Shown here in pieces: positions 44,206-52,851 of a DNA stretch of 64,000 nt. The DNA is taken from assembly GCF_002210225.1 (NCBI RefSeq), contig NZ_MWUJ01000007.1:120873-184872 (forward strand), given 5' to 3'. Source of the stretch: Geofilum rhodophaeum. GTDB lineage: Bacteria > Bacteroidota > Bacteroidia > Bacteroidales > Marinilabiliaceae. Made by a program: the position numbers and the translations under genes. Under the pieces are notes generated by a model. The model was not told the DNA's origin. It was given only the letters and a program-made list of their open reading frames with translations, and did not search any database. Numbering within the stretch: the first letter of the stretch is position 1; each line of letters opens with the position of its first letter.

Positions 44206-45693
44206 CTAAAACTGGTAGCGAAGCGCCACACTCAGGTTCTCCCGCGCCTGCAACTTACTCGATTCACTCTGATAATACCTAAAGTTTGTCGTTATCCGTG
44301 TACTCAAAAACACATTAATACGCATATCCAATATCAAATCCCATTCAGCCTGCACCTGCTCCTCCTTGGCAAAGTAATCGTAAAACACGTTCATCGCAGA
44401 AGTCAACTTTACATCCTTTGCAATGTTTAAGGTAAAGTTGTTCTGGAAAGAAGCTCCGGAAAGAAAAACCGACTTCTTATCTTCTTCGATGCTGTAGCGG
44501 GTCTGATCAATTTTGGCGGTATCCAACACCATAGTTAACCTACTGGTAACGGGCGACAAAAGTAAGGTGAAGTTCTTGGTTTTAAAATCCATACCTGCAG
44601 CCAGTGAAGTATAGGCCGGCGCCATAAAGGCCGATATCGGATTATTCTTATCCACATCATCTTTCTGGTAGCCTTCAAAAAACTGGGTTTTAAAATTGAA
44701 GAGCAAACTGTAATACCATTTGCGACTGGCATTGATGCCGTACTTACTGTTTATTTCAAACAAATCGTCGTTGATGCGTGAGCGGCTTCCATCACTGTCG
44801 ATGAAACCTACTTTATGAATAAGATTGTTTTCCCACTGCGTATTTTCATCTTTGTACACCGCAGAAAAACGCAGGTCGCTGAGCAGTGCAATAGATTGTT
44901 GTCCGCCTCGCACCCAGTTTTTCAGGTAAGCCTGTGAAAACTGGATGTGCTCAGTGCCCGAAAAAGTCCAGGGTCTCTTGGGCACCTCCACCTTCTCCAA
45001 ACGCTCCGGTCGGGCCACACTTCCGCCCTGAAAAAGATGCTCCAAATTTCGGGTACTCATATTGCGCTCAACACGGTCGGCCTGCCTAAACACCTTGGGC
45101 GGATCGGGCAATGCGTGCCAATCGTGCTCCACCAACTCGGGCGAACTGACCATTAAATCGCGAAGAAACTTTTCGCGTGAAAAACCATGCTTCAGCTGGA
45201 GGGCGAGACTGTCGCCACCACCAGGATGTGACCTGGCCTTTTTAAAGGCTTCGAAGGGCGTAGCCGGTCGCTCTTCCTGCCAGGCCATCAAATCGGGGAC
45301 CGGGGGCGCCTTGTAAATAACGGGTAAGGCGTGGGGCATGTAGGTACTTGGCCTACTCTGTGCATATTGCAATCGCCACTCGCTGAGCGGGGCAGCGTGT
45401 ACTACACGACTTTTAAGTGACAGGCTCACTTGCAAACCCAGCATAAATGATTCATCCAAAAATTCCTGCGAACGAAAACGCATCCGCGATCCACGCAGAC
45501 TCCTGTTTTCGAGATATTCAGCACGTCTCAACGCCACTTGCCTGCCCACCTGCTCCATTCCGGTCTTTTCAAACCACCACTGGGGAATTTGGCCTTCAGG
45601 AAAATAATTCTCCACGGCAGTCTGACCCCAAACAGGGCCCATCCCCACAAAAAAAACGAACAGAGCACAAAAACCTATCCCTCTCATGTACAA
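44206..45693 (-). CDS. DUF3078 outer-membrane-associated protein
   Basis: 495 residues with a signal peptide (ends GMGPVWGQ). The C-terminal half matches DUF3078 (WVRGGQQSIALLSDLRFSAVYKDENTQWEN, AGMDFKTKNFTLLLSPVTSR) and has alternating beta-strand character ending in an aromatic residue (SVALRYQF), as in outer-membrane barrels. Function unknown; the family is restricted mostly to Bacteroidota. Confidence 0.85.
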   Translation of the reverse strand: MYMRGIGFCALFVFFVGMGPVWGQTAVENYFPEGQIPQWWFEKTGMEQVGRQVALRRAEYLENRSLRGSRMRFRSQEFLDESFMLGLQVSLSLKSRVVHAAPLSEWRLQYAQSRPSTYMPHALPVIYKAPPVPDLMAWQEERPATPFEAFKKARSHPGGGDSLALQLKHGFSREKFLRDLMVSSPELVEHDWHALPDPPKVFRQADRVERNMSTRNLEHLFQGGSVARPERLEKVEVPKRPWTFSGTEHIQFSQAYLKNWVRGGQQSIALLSDLRFSAVYKDENTQWENNLIHKVGFIDSDGSRSRINDDLFEINSKYGINASRKWYYSLLFNFKTQFFEGYQKDDVDKNNPISAFMAPAYTSLAAGMDFKTKNFTLLLSPVTSRLTMVLDTAKIDQTRYSIEEDKKSVFLSGASFQNNFTLNIAKDVKLTSAMNVFYDYFAKEEQVQAEWDLILDMRINVFLSTRITTNFRYYQSESSKLQARENLSVALRYQF

Positions 45694-45787
45694 TCACTTA
45701 TCATTTAGCACACCTCGGTGCTGTACATTAAAACTAAATCTTGGGGGGATTAACAAGTCCTGCAAAGGCCGGCACTTCTTTAGCCGG

Positions 45788-45795
45788 CAAAATTA
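45788..45795 (-). promoter_or_regulatory. -7 element of DUF3078 gene
   Basis: TAATTTTG on the minus strand fits TAnnTTTG, about 95 bases before the start codon. Confidence 0.35.
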
Positions 45796-45905
45796 GCCTA
45801 ATTTTATGAAATTTAAAAACTGGCATCGGCTCCCCCTGGCGGCATTCAACAAAAAAACTGCCAAAGTATGTATACTAACGAAAAAATTCCCTTGTTTTGT
45901 ATGCC

Positions 45906-47237
45906 ATGAGAGATCTTACGCAGGGAAGCGAAGCCAAATTGATTTTTAAATTTGCGGTGCCGTTGATTATTGGAAACCTGTTGCAGCAGTTCTACAACAT
46001 CATCGACAGCATTATTGTAGGCAAATACCTCGGTACCGAAGCACTGGCAGCGGTAGGCGCCTCCTTCCCCATCTTTTATACCCTCATTGCTTTTATTATA
46101 GGCATTGGCAGCGGAGCCACCATTGTCATCAGTCAGTATTTCGGCGCACGCGACCACGAAAAAGTGAAGCAAGCCATCGGCACCATTTACCTCTTTATGT
46201 TTGGTGCCGGCATCGTACTGACCATTGTCGGCATCAGCTTTAGCCGACAAATTTTTTCGCTCCTGAACATCGGCGAAGAAGTACTGCCCTATGCCCTTAC
46301 CTATTTCAACATTTACATGATCGGCATGGTAGGGTTCTTTGGTTTCAACGGTACGTCGTCGGTGCTGCGGGGACTGGGCGACAGTCGCACCCCGCTGCTC
46401 TTTTTGGCCATAGCCACAGTAACCAATGTGCTGCTCGACTTGCTCTTTATAATTGTGTTTGAGTGGGGCGTGGCGGGGGCCGCCTGGGCCACGGTTATTG
46501 CGCAGACCGGGGCCTTTATTACAGCGGTGATATACCTGAATCGCCGCGACCACCTTATCCATTTTAGTCTGCCCCGTTTCAAATTCGATCCCTACACCTT
46601 TCGGCAGAGCGTGCGTATTGGGCTGCCTACCGGCTTTCAGCAGACTTTCGTGGCCTTGGGTATGCTGGCCCTCATCCGCATCATCAACAATTTTGACACC
46701 GCAACCCTGGCGGCATACGTCGCCGCCAGTCGCATCGACGCACTGGCCGCCATGCCGGCGATGAATCTGGCCTCTGCCCTGTCGGCTTTTGTGGGACAAA
46801 ATCTGGGGGCACAAAAAATCGAGCGCATTCGCCGTGGTGTTTGGGCCACCCAAAAGATGGCCTGGGCCATCAGTCTCATCGTTATGCTGGTGGTCATCAT
46901 GTGGGGCGAATGGCTCATAGGCCTGTTCGACAACAATCCGGAGGTGATCCGTCAGGGACACGAATACCTAATTATTGTCAGCAGCTTCTACATCGTATTC
47001 TCATCCATGTTTGTGATGCACGGCATGTTGCGTGGAGCCGGCGACACGCTCATACCTATGTTCATCACCCTTATTTCACTTTGGCTCATACGTATTCCCT
47101 TTGCCTGGTTTTTATCGGGACACATGGGAGAAAGCGGCATTTGGTGGAGCATACCCAGTGGCTGGGTGGTGGGATTGGCCGGCACCTGGCTGTACTACCT
47201 GAGTGGGCGCTGGAAAACGAAGGGGGTAACAAAATGA
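45906..47237 (+). CDS. MATE family efflux transporter
   Basis: 443 residues from ATG 45906 (MRDLTQGSEAKLIFKFAVPLI); a TTG three codons upstream is less likely. Twelve membrane segments in two similar halves (GNLLQQFYNIIDSIIVGKYLGTEALAAVG and PTGFQQTFVALGMLALIRIINNF...AYVAASRI). Exports drugs or metabolites in exchange for Na+ or H+. Stands alone, converging on the MerR gene. Confidence 0.93.
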   Translation: MRDLTQGSEAKLIFKFAVPLIIGNLLQQFYNIIDSIIVGKYLGTEALAAVGASFPIFYTLIAFIIGIGSGATIVISQYFGARDHEKVKQAIGTIYLFMFGAGIVLTIVGISFSRQIFSLLNIGEEVLPYALTYFNIYMIGMVGFFGFNGTSSVLRGLGDSRTPLLFLAIATVTNVLLDLLFIIVFEWGVAGAAWATVIAQTGAFITAVIYLNRRDHLIHFSLPRFKFDPYTFRQSVRIGLPTGFQQTFVALGMLALIRIINNFDTATLAAYVAASRIDALAAMPAMNLASALSAFVGQNLGAQKIERIRRGVWATQKMAWAISLIVMLVVIMWGEWLIGLFDNNPEVIRQGHEYLIIVSSFYIVFSSMFVMHGMLRGAGDTLIPMFITLISLWLIRIPFAWFLSGHMGESGIWWSIPSGWVVGLAGTWLYYLSGRWKTKGVTK

Positions 47238-47329
47238 AGCTGATGCCTGTCTGACCCATCGGGGAGACAGCAGCTCAGAAGCTGCGAATCGGGACGAAGT
47301 GCCTCTTTGCCTGAAGGAAGCTGCGAGGC

Positions 47330-48223
47330 CTAGGCCTCGTAGCGCAGCAAACGCAGGCGTTCTTTAAATACCCGCACCTTATTAACCACAGTAAAGCCTT
47401 CCGGCAATTCGGGCTGAAGCAACTCCATCTGTAGGCCACTCAGGTAAAAGGGTATATCTGGGAAACGTTTGTGGTACTCCCGCAAAAGGTCTTCCATTTC
47501 CTGTTTGTCCATCGCCGTGATAAAGGAAGTCATGAACACATCGGCCGGACGCAGACGGTGCACCAGACTCAGGTCCTCAAGGGGAACTCCGGCGCCCAGG
47601 TAAACCACATTCATACCTTCCTTTCGGGCCAGCAGATTGTAGAAGAGCAGACCAATTTCGTGGTGCTCATGCTCGCTCAAAAACATAATGATGCGGGGAC
47701 CGTTTTGAACGGGACTCTGCATTTCATTATCAATGGCCACAAACAGCTTTTGGCGAATTAAATTAGAAATAAAATGCTCTTGAGCCGGATTGATGGTCCC
47801 GGCCTGCCACAATACGCCAATGCGCTCCAAAAAGGGAAAAAGCACCGTTTCAACACTCACCTCAAAACCCAGCTTAATGATGGAGGAGGACAGGCCATTC
47901 AAAAACTTGGTTTCATCCAGCTCCAGCATGGCCACCATCAAGCTTTCAATTTGCACCGAACTGCTGCGCCCATCTATCGACAAGTCGAGCACCCGATTCT
48001 TGATCTCTGCATCGGTGAGTCCTGCGATATGCGAAATTTTAATTCCGTTATGATTAAGGATGGAAACATTCAACAAACGCTTTAAATCACAATCGGAATA
48101 AAAACGGATATTGGTTTCGGTACGTTGCGGCTCTATAAGGCCGTAACGACGCTCCCACATACGAATGGTATGTGCTTTAATACCCGAAATCTTTTCCAAA
48201 TCTTTGATGGAATACTTTCCCAT
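47330..48223 (-). CDS. MerR-type regulator with B12-binding domain, CarH/LitR-like
   Basis: 297 residues from ATG 48223 (MGKYSIKDLEKISGIKAHTIRMWERRYGLI). MerR winged helix (1-70), a four-helix cap with the W-x9-E-H motif (W139 ... E149 H150), and a Rossmann B12-binding domain with E186-x-H188-x-x-G191, the lower-ligand motif. This is the layout of the adenosylcobalamin-dependent light-responsive repressors CarH/LitR. The residue after W139 is Gln, while in Thermus CarH (from memory) a His there becomes the upper cobalt ligand after light. No carotenoid genes are next to it. Confidence 0.82.
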   Translation of the reverse strand: MGKYSIKDLEKISGIKAHTIRMWERRYGLIEPQRTETNIRFYSDCDLKRLLNVSILNHNGIKISHIAGLTDAEIKNRVLDLSIDGRSSSVQIESLMVAMLELDETKFLNGLSSSIIKLGFEVSVETVLFPFLERIGVLWQAGTINPAQEHFISNLIRQKLFVAIDNEMQSPVQNGPRIIMFLSEHEHHEIGLLFYNLLARKEGMNVVYLGAGVPLEDLSLVHRLRPADVFMTSFITAMDKQEMEDLLREYHKRFPDIPFYLSGLQMELLQPELPEGFTVVNKVRVFKERLRLLRYEA

Positions 48224-48229
48224 TATAAA

Positions 48230-48237
48230 CAAAGGTA
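48230..48237 (-). promoter_or_regulatory. -7 element directly before MerR gene
   Basis: TACCTTTG on the minus strand fits TAnnTTTG. It lies 6 bases before the ATG at 48223, so transcription would begin at or near the start codon (leaderless). Confidence 0.4.
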
Positions 48238-48317
48238 ACTGCAACAAATTCATACGGTAGCCGGCGCTTAAAGACACCCTGCACAACTACCTGGTTCAAT
48301 GGCTGCCTCAACGTCCT

Positions 48318-49202
48318 TTAAACCGTGGCCAAGGTCTTTTGTTCAAAACAAAGGCACAAATTTAAAACGCTTGGCACACACCACCCTATAAAAAGCTGCT
48401 TTTCGGCATTTAAGGTAGGTACCGACCCACTGCTCACATCGGCAGCCAACACATTACCTTCAACCACGTGCGAAAGCAAAACAGCCGTTAAGGTCTCTAC
48501 ATCCAGGTCCTCCACCCCATTTACTTCCAAAGCGATAAACAAAGCCTCAAAGGCAGCATTGGTGGGCGCAAATACGGTAAAGGGGCCCTCAGCACTAAGC
48601 GCACCAGCCAAATCGGCCTTCAAAACCGCTTCTACCAAAATGGAGAAATTGGGGTTGGCCAGGGCAACATCAACAATATTGGGAGGAAGCAAAACCGCAT
48701 CAATCACGTGAATCACACCGTTATCGGCCATCACATCTGTATCCGTAATGGAAGCAGACGCATTCAAATCAGCACCTGCTTTGTAGAGCGACAGAAGGCT
48801 GCCCTCAGCTGGTCCCGCGGCAAGGGTGGAATAATAACCATCTGCGAGTTGACTGGCTGTTTTTTGTTCACCCAAAACATGATAAAGCAGAACAGGCGTC
48901 AACACGGACACAGGCACCTCATCCAAAGTGGCGTAATCGAGTTGCTCCAGCAAGGCCTCAAAGGCGGCATTGGTGGGAGCAAACACGGTTAAATCGGCAT
49001 TGGGATCAGCAAGTGCATCAACCAGACCCGCTTTTTGAACAGCAGCTACCAGCACAGAAAAATCGGGGTTTGACACAGCTACATCTACAATACTTTGTGG
49101 CGTTTCAACCTTGTTGTCGTCATCGTCGTCATCACAGGAAGCAAAGACAAAGGCGGCCATCATTAAAACAGCCAAAAGACGGAAACTCATTCTTGTTTTC
49201 AT
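48318..49202 (-). CDS. Fasciclin-domain lipoprotein, second domain cut short
   Basis: 294 residues from ATG 49202. Lipoprotein signal (MAAFVFASCDDDDDD). First FAS1 domain complete (VDVAVSNPDFSVLVAAV ... VFAPTNAAFEALL ... NGVIHVIDAVLLP). The second starts the same way (VDVALANPNFSILVEAV ... VFAPTNAAFEALF ... LLSHVVEGNVLAAD) but after PTLNAEKQLFIG the expected C-terminal half, including a second GVIHVIDAVLLP, is missing and replaced by a Cys-rich unrelated tail. Probably truncated by a deletion or frameshift. FAS1 domains work in adhesion. Confidence 0.85.
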   Translation of the reverse strand: MKTRMSFRLLAVLMMAAFVFASCDDDDDDNKVETPQSIVDVAVSNPDFSVLVAAVQKAGLVDALADPNADLTVFAPTNAAFEALLEQLDYATLDEVPVSVLTPVLLYHVLGEQKTASQLADGYYSTLAAGPAEGSLLSLYKAGADLNASASITDTDVMADNGVIHVIDAVLLPPNIVDVALANPNFSILVEAVLKADLAGALSAEGPFTVFAPTNAAFEALFIALEVNGVEDLDVETLTAVLLSHVVEGNVLAADVSSGSVPTLNAEKQLFIGWCVPSVLNLCLCFEQKTLATV

Positions 49203-49405
49203 ACTACTCAATTTTTAAGGTTATTGATACAATCGGTTTTGTAGCAATGAAACCATACAAGATTCTTTTTGTTCATTCTTTTAATGAAATTATTAAACAA
49301 TCTTCCTTTGTCAGGGGGTGGGACTACTTTAAGCCCGGCAAATTCCAAAGCCTGCGACGCGCAACATCCTTTCACCAGAACAGGGGCGTTCCGGTCAAAA
49401 AAGCT

Positions 49406-49413
49406 TATTTTTG
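49406..49413 (+). promoter_or_regulatory. -7 element of yicC-gmk-nadD
   Basis: TATTTTTG fits TAnnTTTG, 28 bases before the yicC start codon. Confidence 0.5.
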
Positions 49414-49441
49414 CGCTGTAATAATTATTAGCAGACTTCTT

Positions 49442-50314
49442 ATGATACAATCGATGACCGGTTTTGGCAAGGCAAGTGGTGAGCTGCCCGGCAAAAAAAT
49501 CCATGTAGAGATCAAATCCCTCAACAGCAAACAGCTCGACCTGAACCTGCGTCTTCCACAAATCTATCGCGAAAAAGAGCTGGAAATGCGCAACCGTATT
49601 GCCGACCGCCTGCAACGGGGCAAGGTGGAAGTCAACATCCAACTGGAGTCGGAAGTCGCCGACCGCATTCCGCAAATCAACGAAGCTGTTTTTGAACGTT
49701 ACCACCAGCAACTCAGCGGCATGGCTCAGAAACTGAACCTGGGCCAACAGAGCGACTTTTTGAGGGCCATACTGGGACTGCCCGAAGTCTTGAAGACCGA
49801 ACAGGCCGAATTGGCTGAAGCCGAGTGGCTGGCCCTGGAAAAGACCCTGGATGCTGCCCTGATAGCCATCATCGACTTTCGCAACCAGGAAGGCAGCGCC
49901 TTGCAAAAAGACATCCTGCAACGCGTCGAAACCATCGCCGGCTTGAGTTTGGAAGTCCAGTCCTACGAAAAACAGCGCCTCGAACGCATTAAGGAGCGCA
50001 TTCGCGAAAATCTCGACGACCTAAAACTGAAAAATGTAGATGAAAACCGCTTTGAACAGGAGTTGATTTACTACCTCGAAAAACTGGACATCACCGAGGA
50101 AAAAGTGCGCCTTAAAAACCACATCGACTATTTTAAGGAATGCATTTCAGAAGAGGGACCTGTGGGGAAGAAATTGGCCTTCATCACCCAGGAACTGGGC
50201 AGGGAAATCAACACCATGGGCTCTAAAGCGAACGATGCCGATATCCAGCGCCTGGTAATCCGCATGAAGGACGAACTGGAAAAAATAAAGGAGCAAATGC
50301 TCAACGTGCTTTAA
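49442..50314 (+). CDS. yicC: YicC family endoribonuclease
   Basis: 290 residues from ATG 49442 (MIQSMTGFGKASG); the frame extends far upstream without this start, but MIQSMTGFG is the family N-terminus. C-terminal DUF1732: KLAFITQELGREINTMGSKANDADIQRLVIRMKDELEKIKEQ. YicC homologues are RNases acting on small RNAs. First gene of the row yicC-gmk-nadD. Confidence 0.95.
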   Translation: MIQSMTGFGKASGELPGKKIHVEIKSLNSKQLDLNLRLPQIYREKELEMRNRIADRLQRGKVEVNIQLESEVADRIPQINEAVFERYHQQLSGMAQKLNLGQQSDFLRAILGLPEVLKTEQAELAEAEWLALEKTLDAALIAIIDFRNQEGSALQKDILQRVETIAGLSLEVQSYEKQRLERIKERIRENLDDLKLKNVDENRFEQELIYYLEKLDITEEKVRLKNHIDYFKECISEEGPVGKKLAFITQELGREINTMGSKANDADIQRLVIRMKDELEKIKEQMLNVL

Positions 50315-50404
50315 CTGGCATTGTTCATTAATTGCCTGTCACGAAAACTTTTGAATAAAGCAGCTTAAAGATATCCGGCGCTTAGCGACTTAAATCCAAA
50401 CAAT

Positions 50405-50980
50405 ATGCAGCAAGGCAAACTCATCATTTTCTCTGCCCCCTCAGGATCCGGCAAAACCACCATCGTAAAGTATCTTTTGCAAAAAGACCTGAATCTGGCT
50501 TTCAGCATTTCGGCTACGAGTCGCCCTGCCCGCGGACAGGAGCGCCACGGGGTCGATTATTACTTTCTGAGTCAGGAAGCCTTTGCCCAAAAAGTATCGG
50601 AAAACGCCTTTCTCGAATGGGAGGAAGTCTACCCCGGCACCTGCTACGGCACGCTTAAAAAGGAAGTGGAACGCCTGCTGCAAGAAGGTAAAAATGTGGT
50701 GTTTGATGTAGATGTGGTGGGCGGTGTCAACATCAAGAAATTTTATGGCGACAGGGCCTTGGCTGTTTTCATTAAGGCGCCTTCGGTGGAAGAATTGCGT
50801 AAAAGACTGGAGCTAAGAGCTACCGACGCCCCCGAGGTCATTGAAAAACGCGTAGCCAAGGCCACCCTGGAACTGACTTATGCCCCAGAATTTGACGTGG
50901 TGGTGGTCAACGACCAACTCGAAAGGGCCTGCATTGAAACGGAAAAAGTGGTGCACAACTTTGTCACAGATAAAAACTAA
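50405..50980 (+). CDS. gmk: Guanylate kinase
   Basis: 191 residues. P-loop FSAPSGSGKTTIV, SATSRPARGQERHGVDYYFLS (GMP binding), FLEWEEVYPGTCYGTLK and FDVDVVGGVNIKK. Phosphorylates GMP to GDP. It follows yicC by 90 bases and precedes nadD. Confidence 0.97.
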   Translation: MQQGKLIIFSAPSGSGKTTIVKYLLQKDLNLAFSISATSRPARGQERHGVDYYFLSQEAFAQKVSENAFLEWEEVYPGTCYGTLKKEVERLLQEGKNVVFDVDVVGGVNIKKFYGDRALAVFIKAPSVEELRKRLELRATDAPEVIEKRVAKATLELTYAPEFDVVVVNDQLERACIETEKVVHNFVTDKN

Positions 50981-51042
50981 ATCACATAAGTCATGCGGGC
51001 CCATTGGGCTACCCGACAACAAACATCAAAATAACCAGGCAC

Positions 51043-51621
51043 ATGAGCACAACCATCGGACTGCTTTTTGGTTCCTTTAATCCGGTACATATCGGGCATT
51101 TGGTGCTGGCCAACTACCTGGCAGAATATGCCGGACTGGATGAAGTTTGGTTTGTGCTTACCCCCCAAAACCCTTTTAAGGAGAAGGGAGATTTACTGGA
51201 TGAGGCGCACCGCCTGGAGCTGCTCAAGCTGGCCCTTCAGGAGGAGCAGCGCTTTAAGGCCAGCGATTTTGAATTTATGCTGCCCCGTCCCTCTTTCACC
51301 ATCGACACGCTCGACAAGCTGCATGCGACTTTCCCGCAGCATGATTTTCGTTTGATTATGGGCGCCGACAATCTGTTGGCCATCGAAAAGTGGAAGGAGC
51401 CGGAGCGACTTCTAAAACAATATCGCCTGCTGATTTATCCCCGTCCGGGCTATTCCCTGGAGGCGCAGCCCCAAACAAAAGGTCTGCAGGTGGTGGATGC
51501 GCCACTGCTCGATCTCTCTGCAACTTTAATCAGAGAGGGTCTCCGAATGGGGAAAAACCTGCGCTACCTGCTGCCGCACGGGGTGTACGACCTGATTGCA
51601 GCCAGGGGGTGGTACAAGTAA
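51043..51621 (+). CDS. nadD: Nicotinate-nucleotide adenylyltransferase
   Basis: 192 residues from ATG 51043 (MSTTIGLLFGSFNPVHIGHLVLANYL). Nucleotidyl transferase signature GSFNPVHIGH, IMGADNL, and LSATLIREGL near the C-terminus. Makes deamido-NAD in NAD synthesis. Third gene of the yicC-gmk-nadD cluster. Confidence 0.97.
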   Translation: MSTTIGLLFGSFNPVHIGHLVLANYLAEYAGLDEVWFVLTPQNPFKEKGDLLDEAHRLELLKLALQEEQRFKASDFEFMLPRPSFTIDTLDKLHATFPQHDFRLIMGADNLLAIEKWKEPERLLKQYRLLIYPRPGYSLEAQPQTKGLQVVDAPLLDLSATLIREGLRMGKNLRYLLPHGVYDLIAARGWYK

Positions 51622-51664
51622 AATTCAGCCTGCTTACTCCCCTACCCGCTTGCAGCTTATGTTT

Positions 51665-52714
51665 TCAGCGCTTGCGCTCCAAAACCAGGTACACCGGCAG
51701 GTGATCGCTGTAACCACCATGGTACCAATTGCCCACGTAGGTGCGCCAGGTATATCCGGCATAATCGCCCTCTTGCTGCAAGAGGTAATCGGGACCATAG
51801 ATGTGGGCCGAATGGTAGTAATACCCTCTGAAGCGCTCCTTCAACAAACCCTTGCTCACCACCATCTGGTCGAACAGGTTCCACTTACCCCGGTACTTCA
51901 AACTGCCCTGTCCTTCGGCAAATAGCGGAGCGGTGGCATTGAAAAGACGACTGTCACCAAGCGAGTCACGCTCCAGGGCGGCACCCAAAAAATGTTGCAT
52001 ACTTAAATCGGTGGGGTCGTCGTTAAAGTCGCCCATGATGACGATACGTGCTTTACGATCTTCGGCCAGAATGGAGTCGCTGAGACTGCGGGTCAGCTTA
52101 GCGGCCTGTTCCCGAAAGTCCTCCCCCCCTCTGCCGCGCGACCGTGCAGGCCAATGGTTGACGATAAAATGGATGGGACTGCCGTGCAAACGGCCTGAAA
52201 CCACCAGTTGGTCGCGGGTAAATACACGTTGGCCCTCTTCGTTGGTGAGCAGCAGGGGCACCGCCCTGCTGTTTTCGGGCACAAAAGCATCTGCGCGGTA
52301 GAGCAAGGCCACGTCGATGCCCCGCTTATCGGGCGAATCGTAATGTATGATTTGATAATCGAGATCTTTAAGATCTTCACTGGCTACCAAATCCTCCAGC
52401 ACGGTTCTGTTTTCCGTTTCGCACAGGCCTATTACTGAGGCGCCTTCTACGCCGGCTTCTGCAGACAGCTTCTTCAGCACCTCTGCCTTGCGTTCAATCT
52501 TTAGCCAATAGCGTTCGCTGTTCCATTGTTTTTGGGCGCCGGGGGTAAATTCCTCATCCAACACACCGGGGGTATCCAGGGTATCGAACAGGTTTTCTAA
52601 GTTGTAAAAAGCCACCACAGCCCTATCGGGCCCGCCAGAGGGCAGCAGCGGAAGGGCTGCGGCGACCAACACCACCAGACCCATCGCAAATAAACCTTTA
52701 CGGGATTTATTCAT
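51665..52714 (-). CDS. Endonuclease/exonuclease/phosphatase family protein, exported
   Basis: 349 residues. The N-terminus has a signal or anchor (GLFAMGLVVLVAAALPLL). EEP-fold motifs: FYNLENLFD, IGLCETENR (metal Glu), DKRGIDVALLYR, FIVNHWPARS (catalytic His), IVIMGDFNDDP (Asp/Asn) and YSDHLPVYLVL (final catalytic DH). Substrate unclear: secreted nucleases, phosphodiesterases and sphingomyelinase-like enzymes share the fold. Converges with nadD. Confidence 0.9.
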   Translation of the reverse strand: MNKSRKGLFAMGLVVLVAAALPLLPSGGPDRAVVAFYNLENLFDTLDTPGVLDEEFTPGAQKQWNSERYWLKIERKAEVLKKLSAEAGVEGASVIGLCETENRTVLEDLVASEDLKDLDYQIIHYDSPDKRGIDVALLYRADAFVPENSRAVPLLLTNEEGQRVFTRDQLVVSGRLHGSPIHFIVNHWPARSRGRGGEDFREQAAKLTRSLSDSILAEDRKARIVIMGDFNDDPTDLSMQHFLGAALERDSLGDSRLFNATAPLFAEGQGSLKYRGKWNLFDQMVVSKGLLKERFRGYYYHSAHIYGPDYLLQQEGDYAGYTWRTYVGNWYHGGYSDHLPVYLVLERKR

Positions 52715-52748
52715 AAAACCATTATTATTATCAGTTCAGCTTTGCGTA

Positions 52749-52756
52749 CAAAGTTA
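52749..52756 (-). promoter_or_regulatory. -7 element of EEP gene
   Basis: TAACTTTG on the minus strand fits TAnnTTTG, 34 bases before the ATG at 52714. Confidence 0.5.
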
Positions 52757-52851
52757 GTAGAAAATAAGCCGCTAGGGCCAGTCCGCAAAAAAGTTTGTTG
52801 TATATTTAGGCAAATTTTTGACACACAAACGGGTATAAAGATTTTTTAAAA

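Noticed and set aside
45846..46961. 371-codon minus-strand frame
   Set aside because: Shadow of the MATE gene; His/Gln/Gly-rich without a family.
49013..49441. Upstream extension of the yicC frame by 143 codons
   Set aside because: It overlaps the divergent fasciclin gene, and MIQSMTGFG at 49442 is the family N-terminus.
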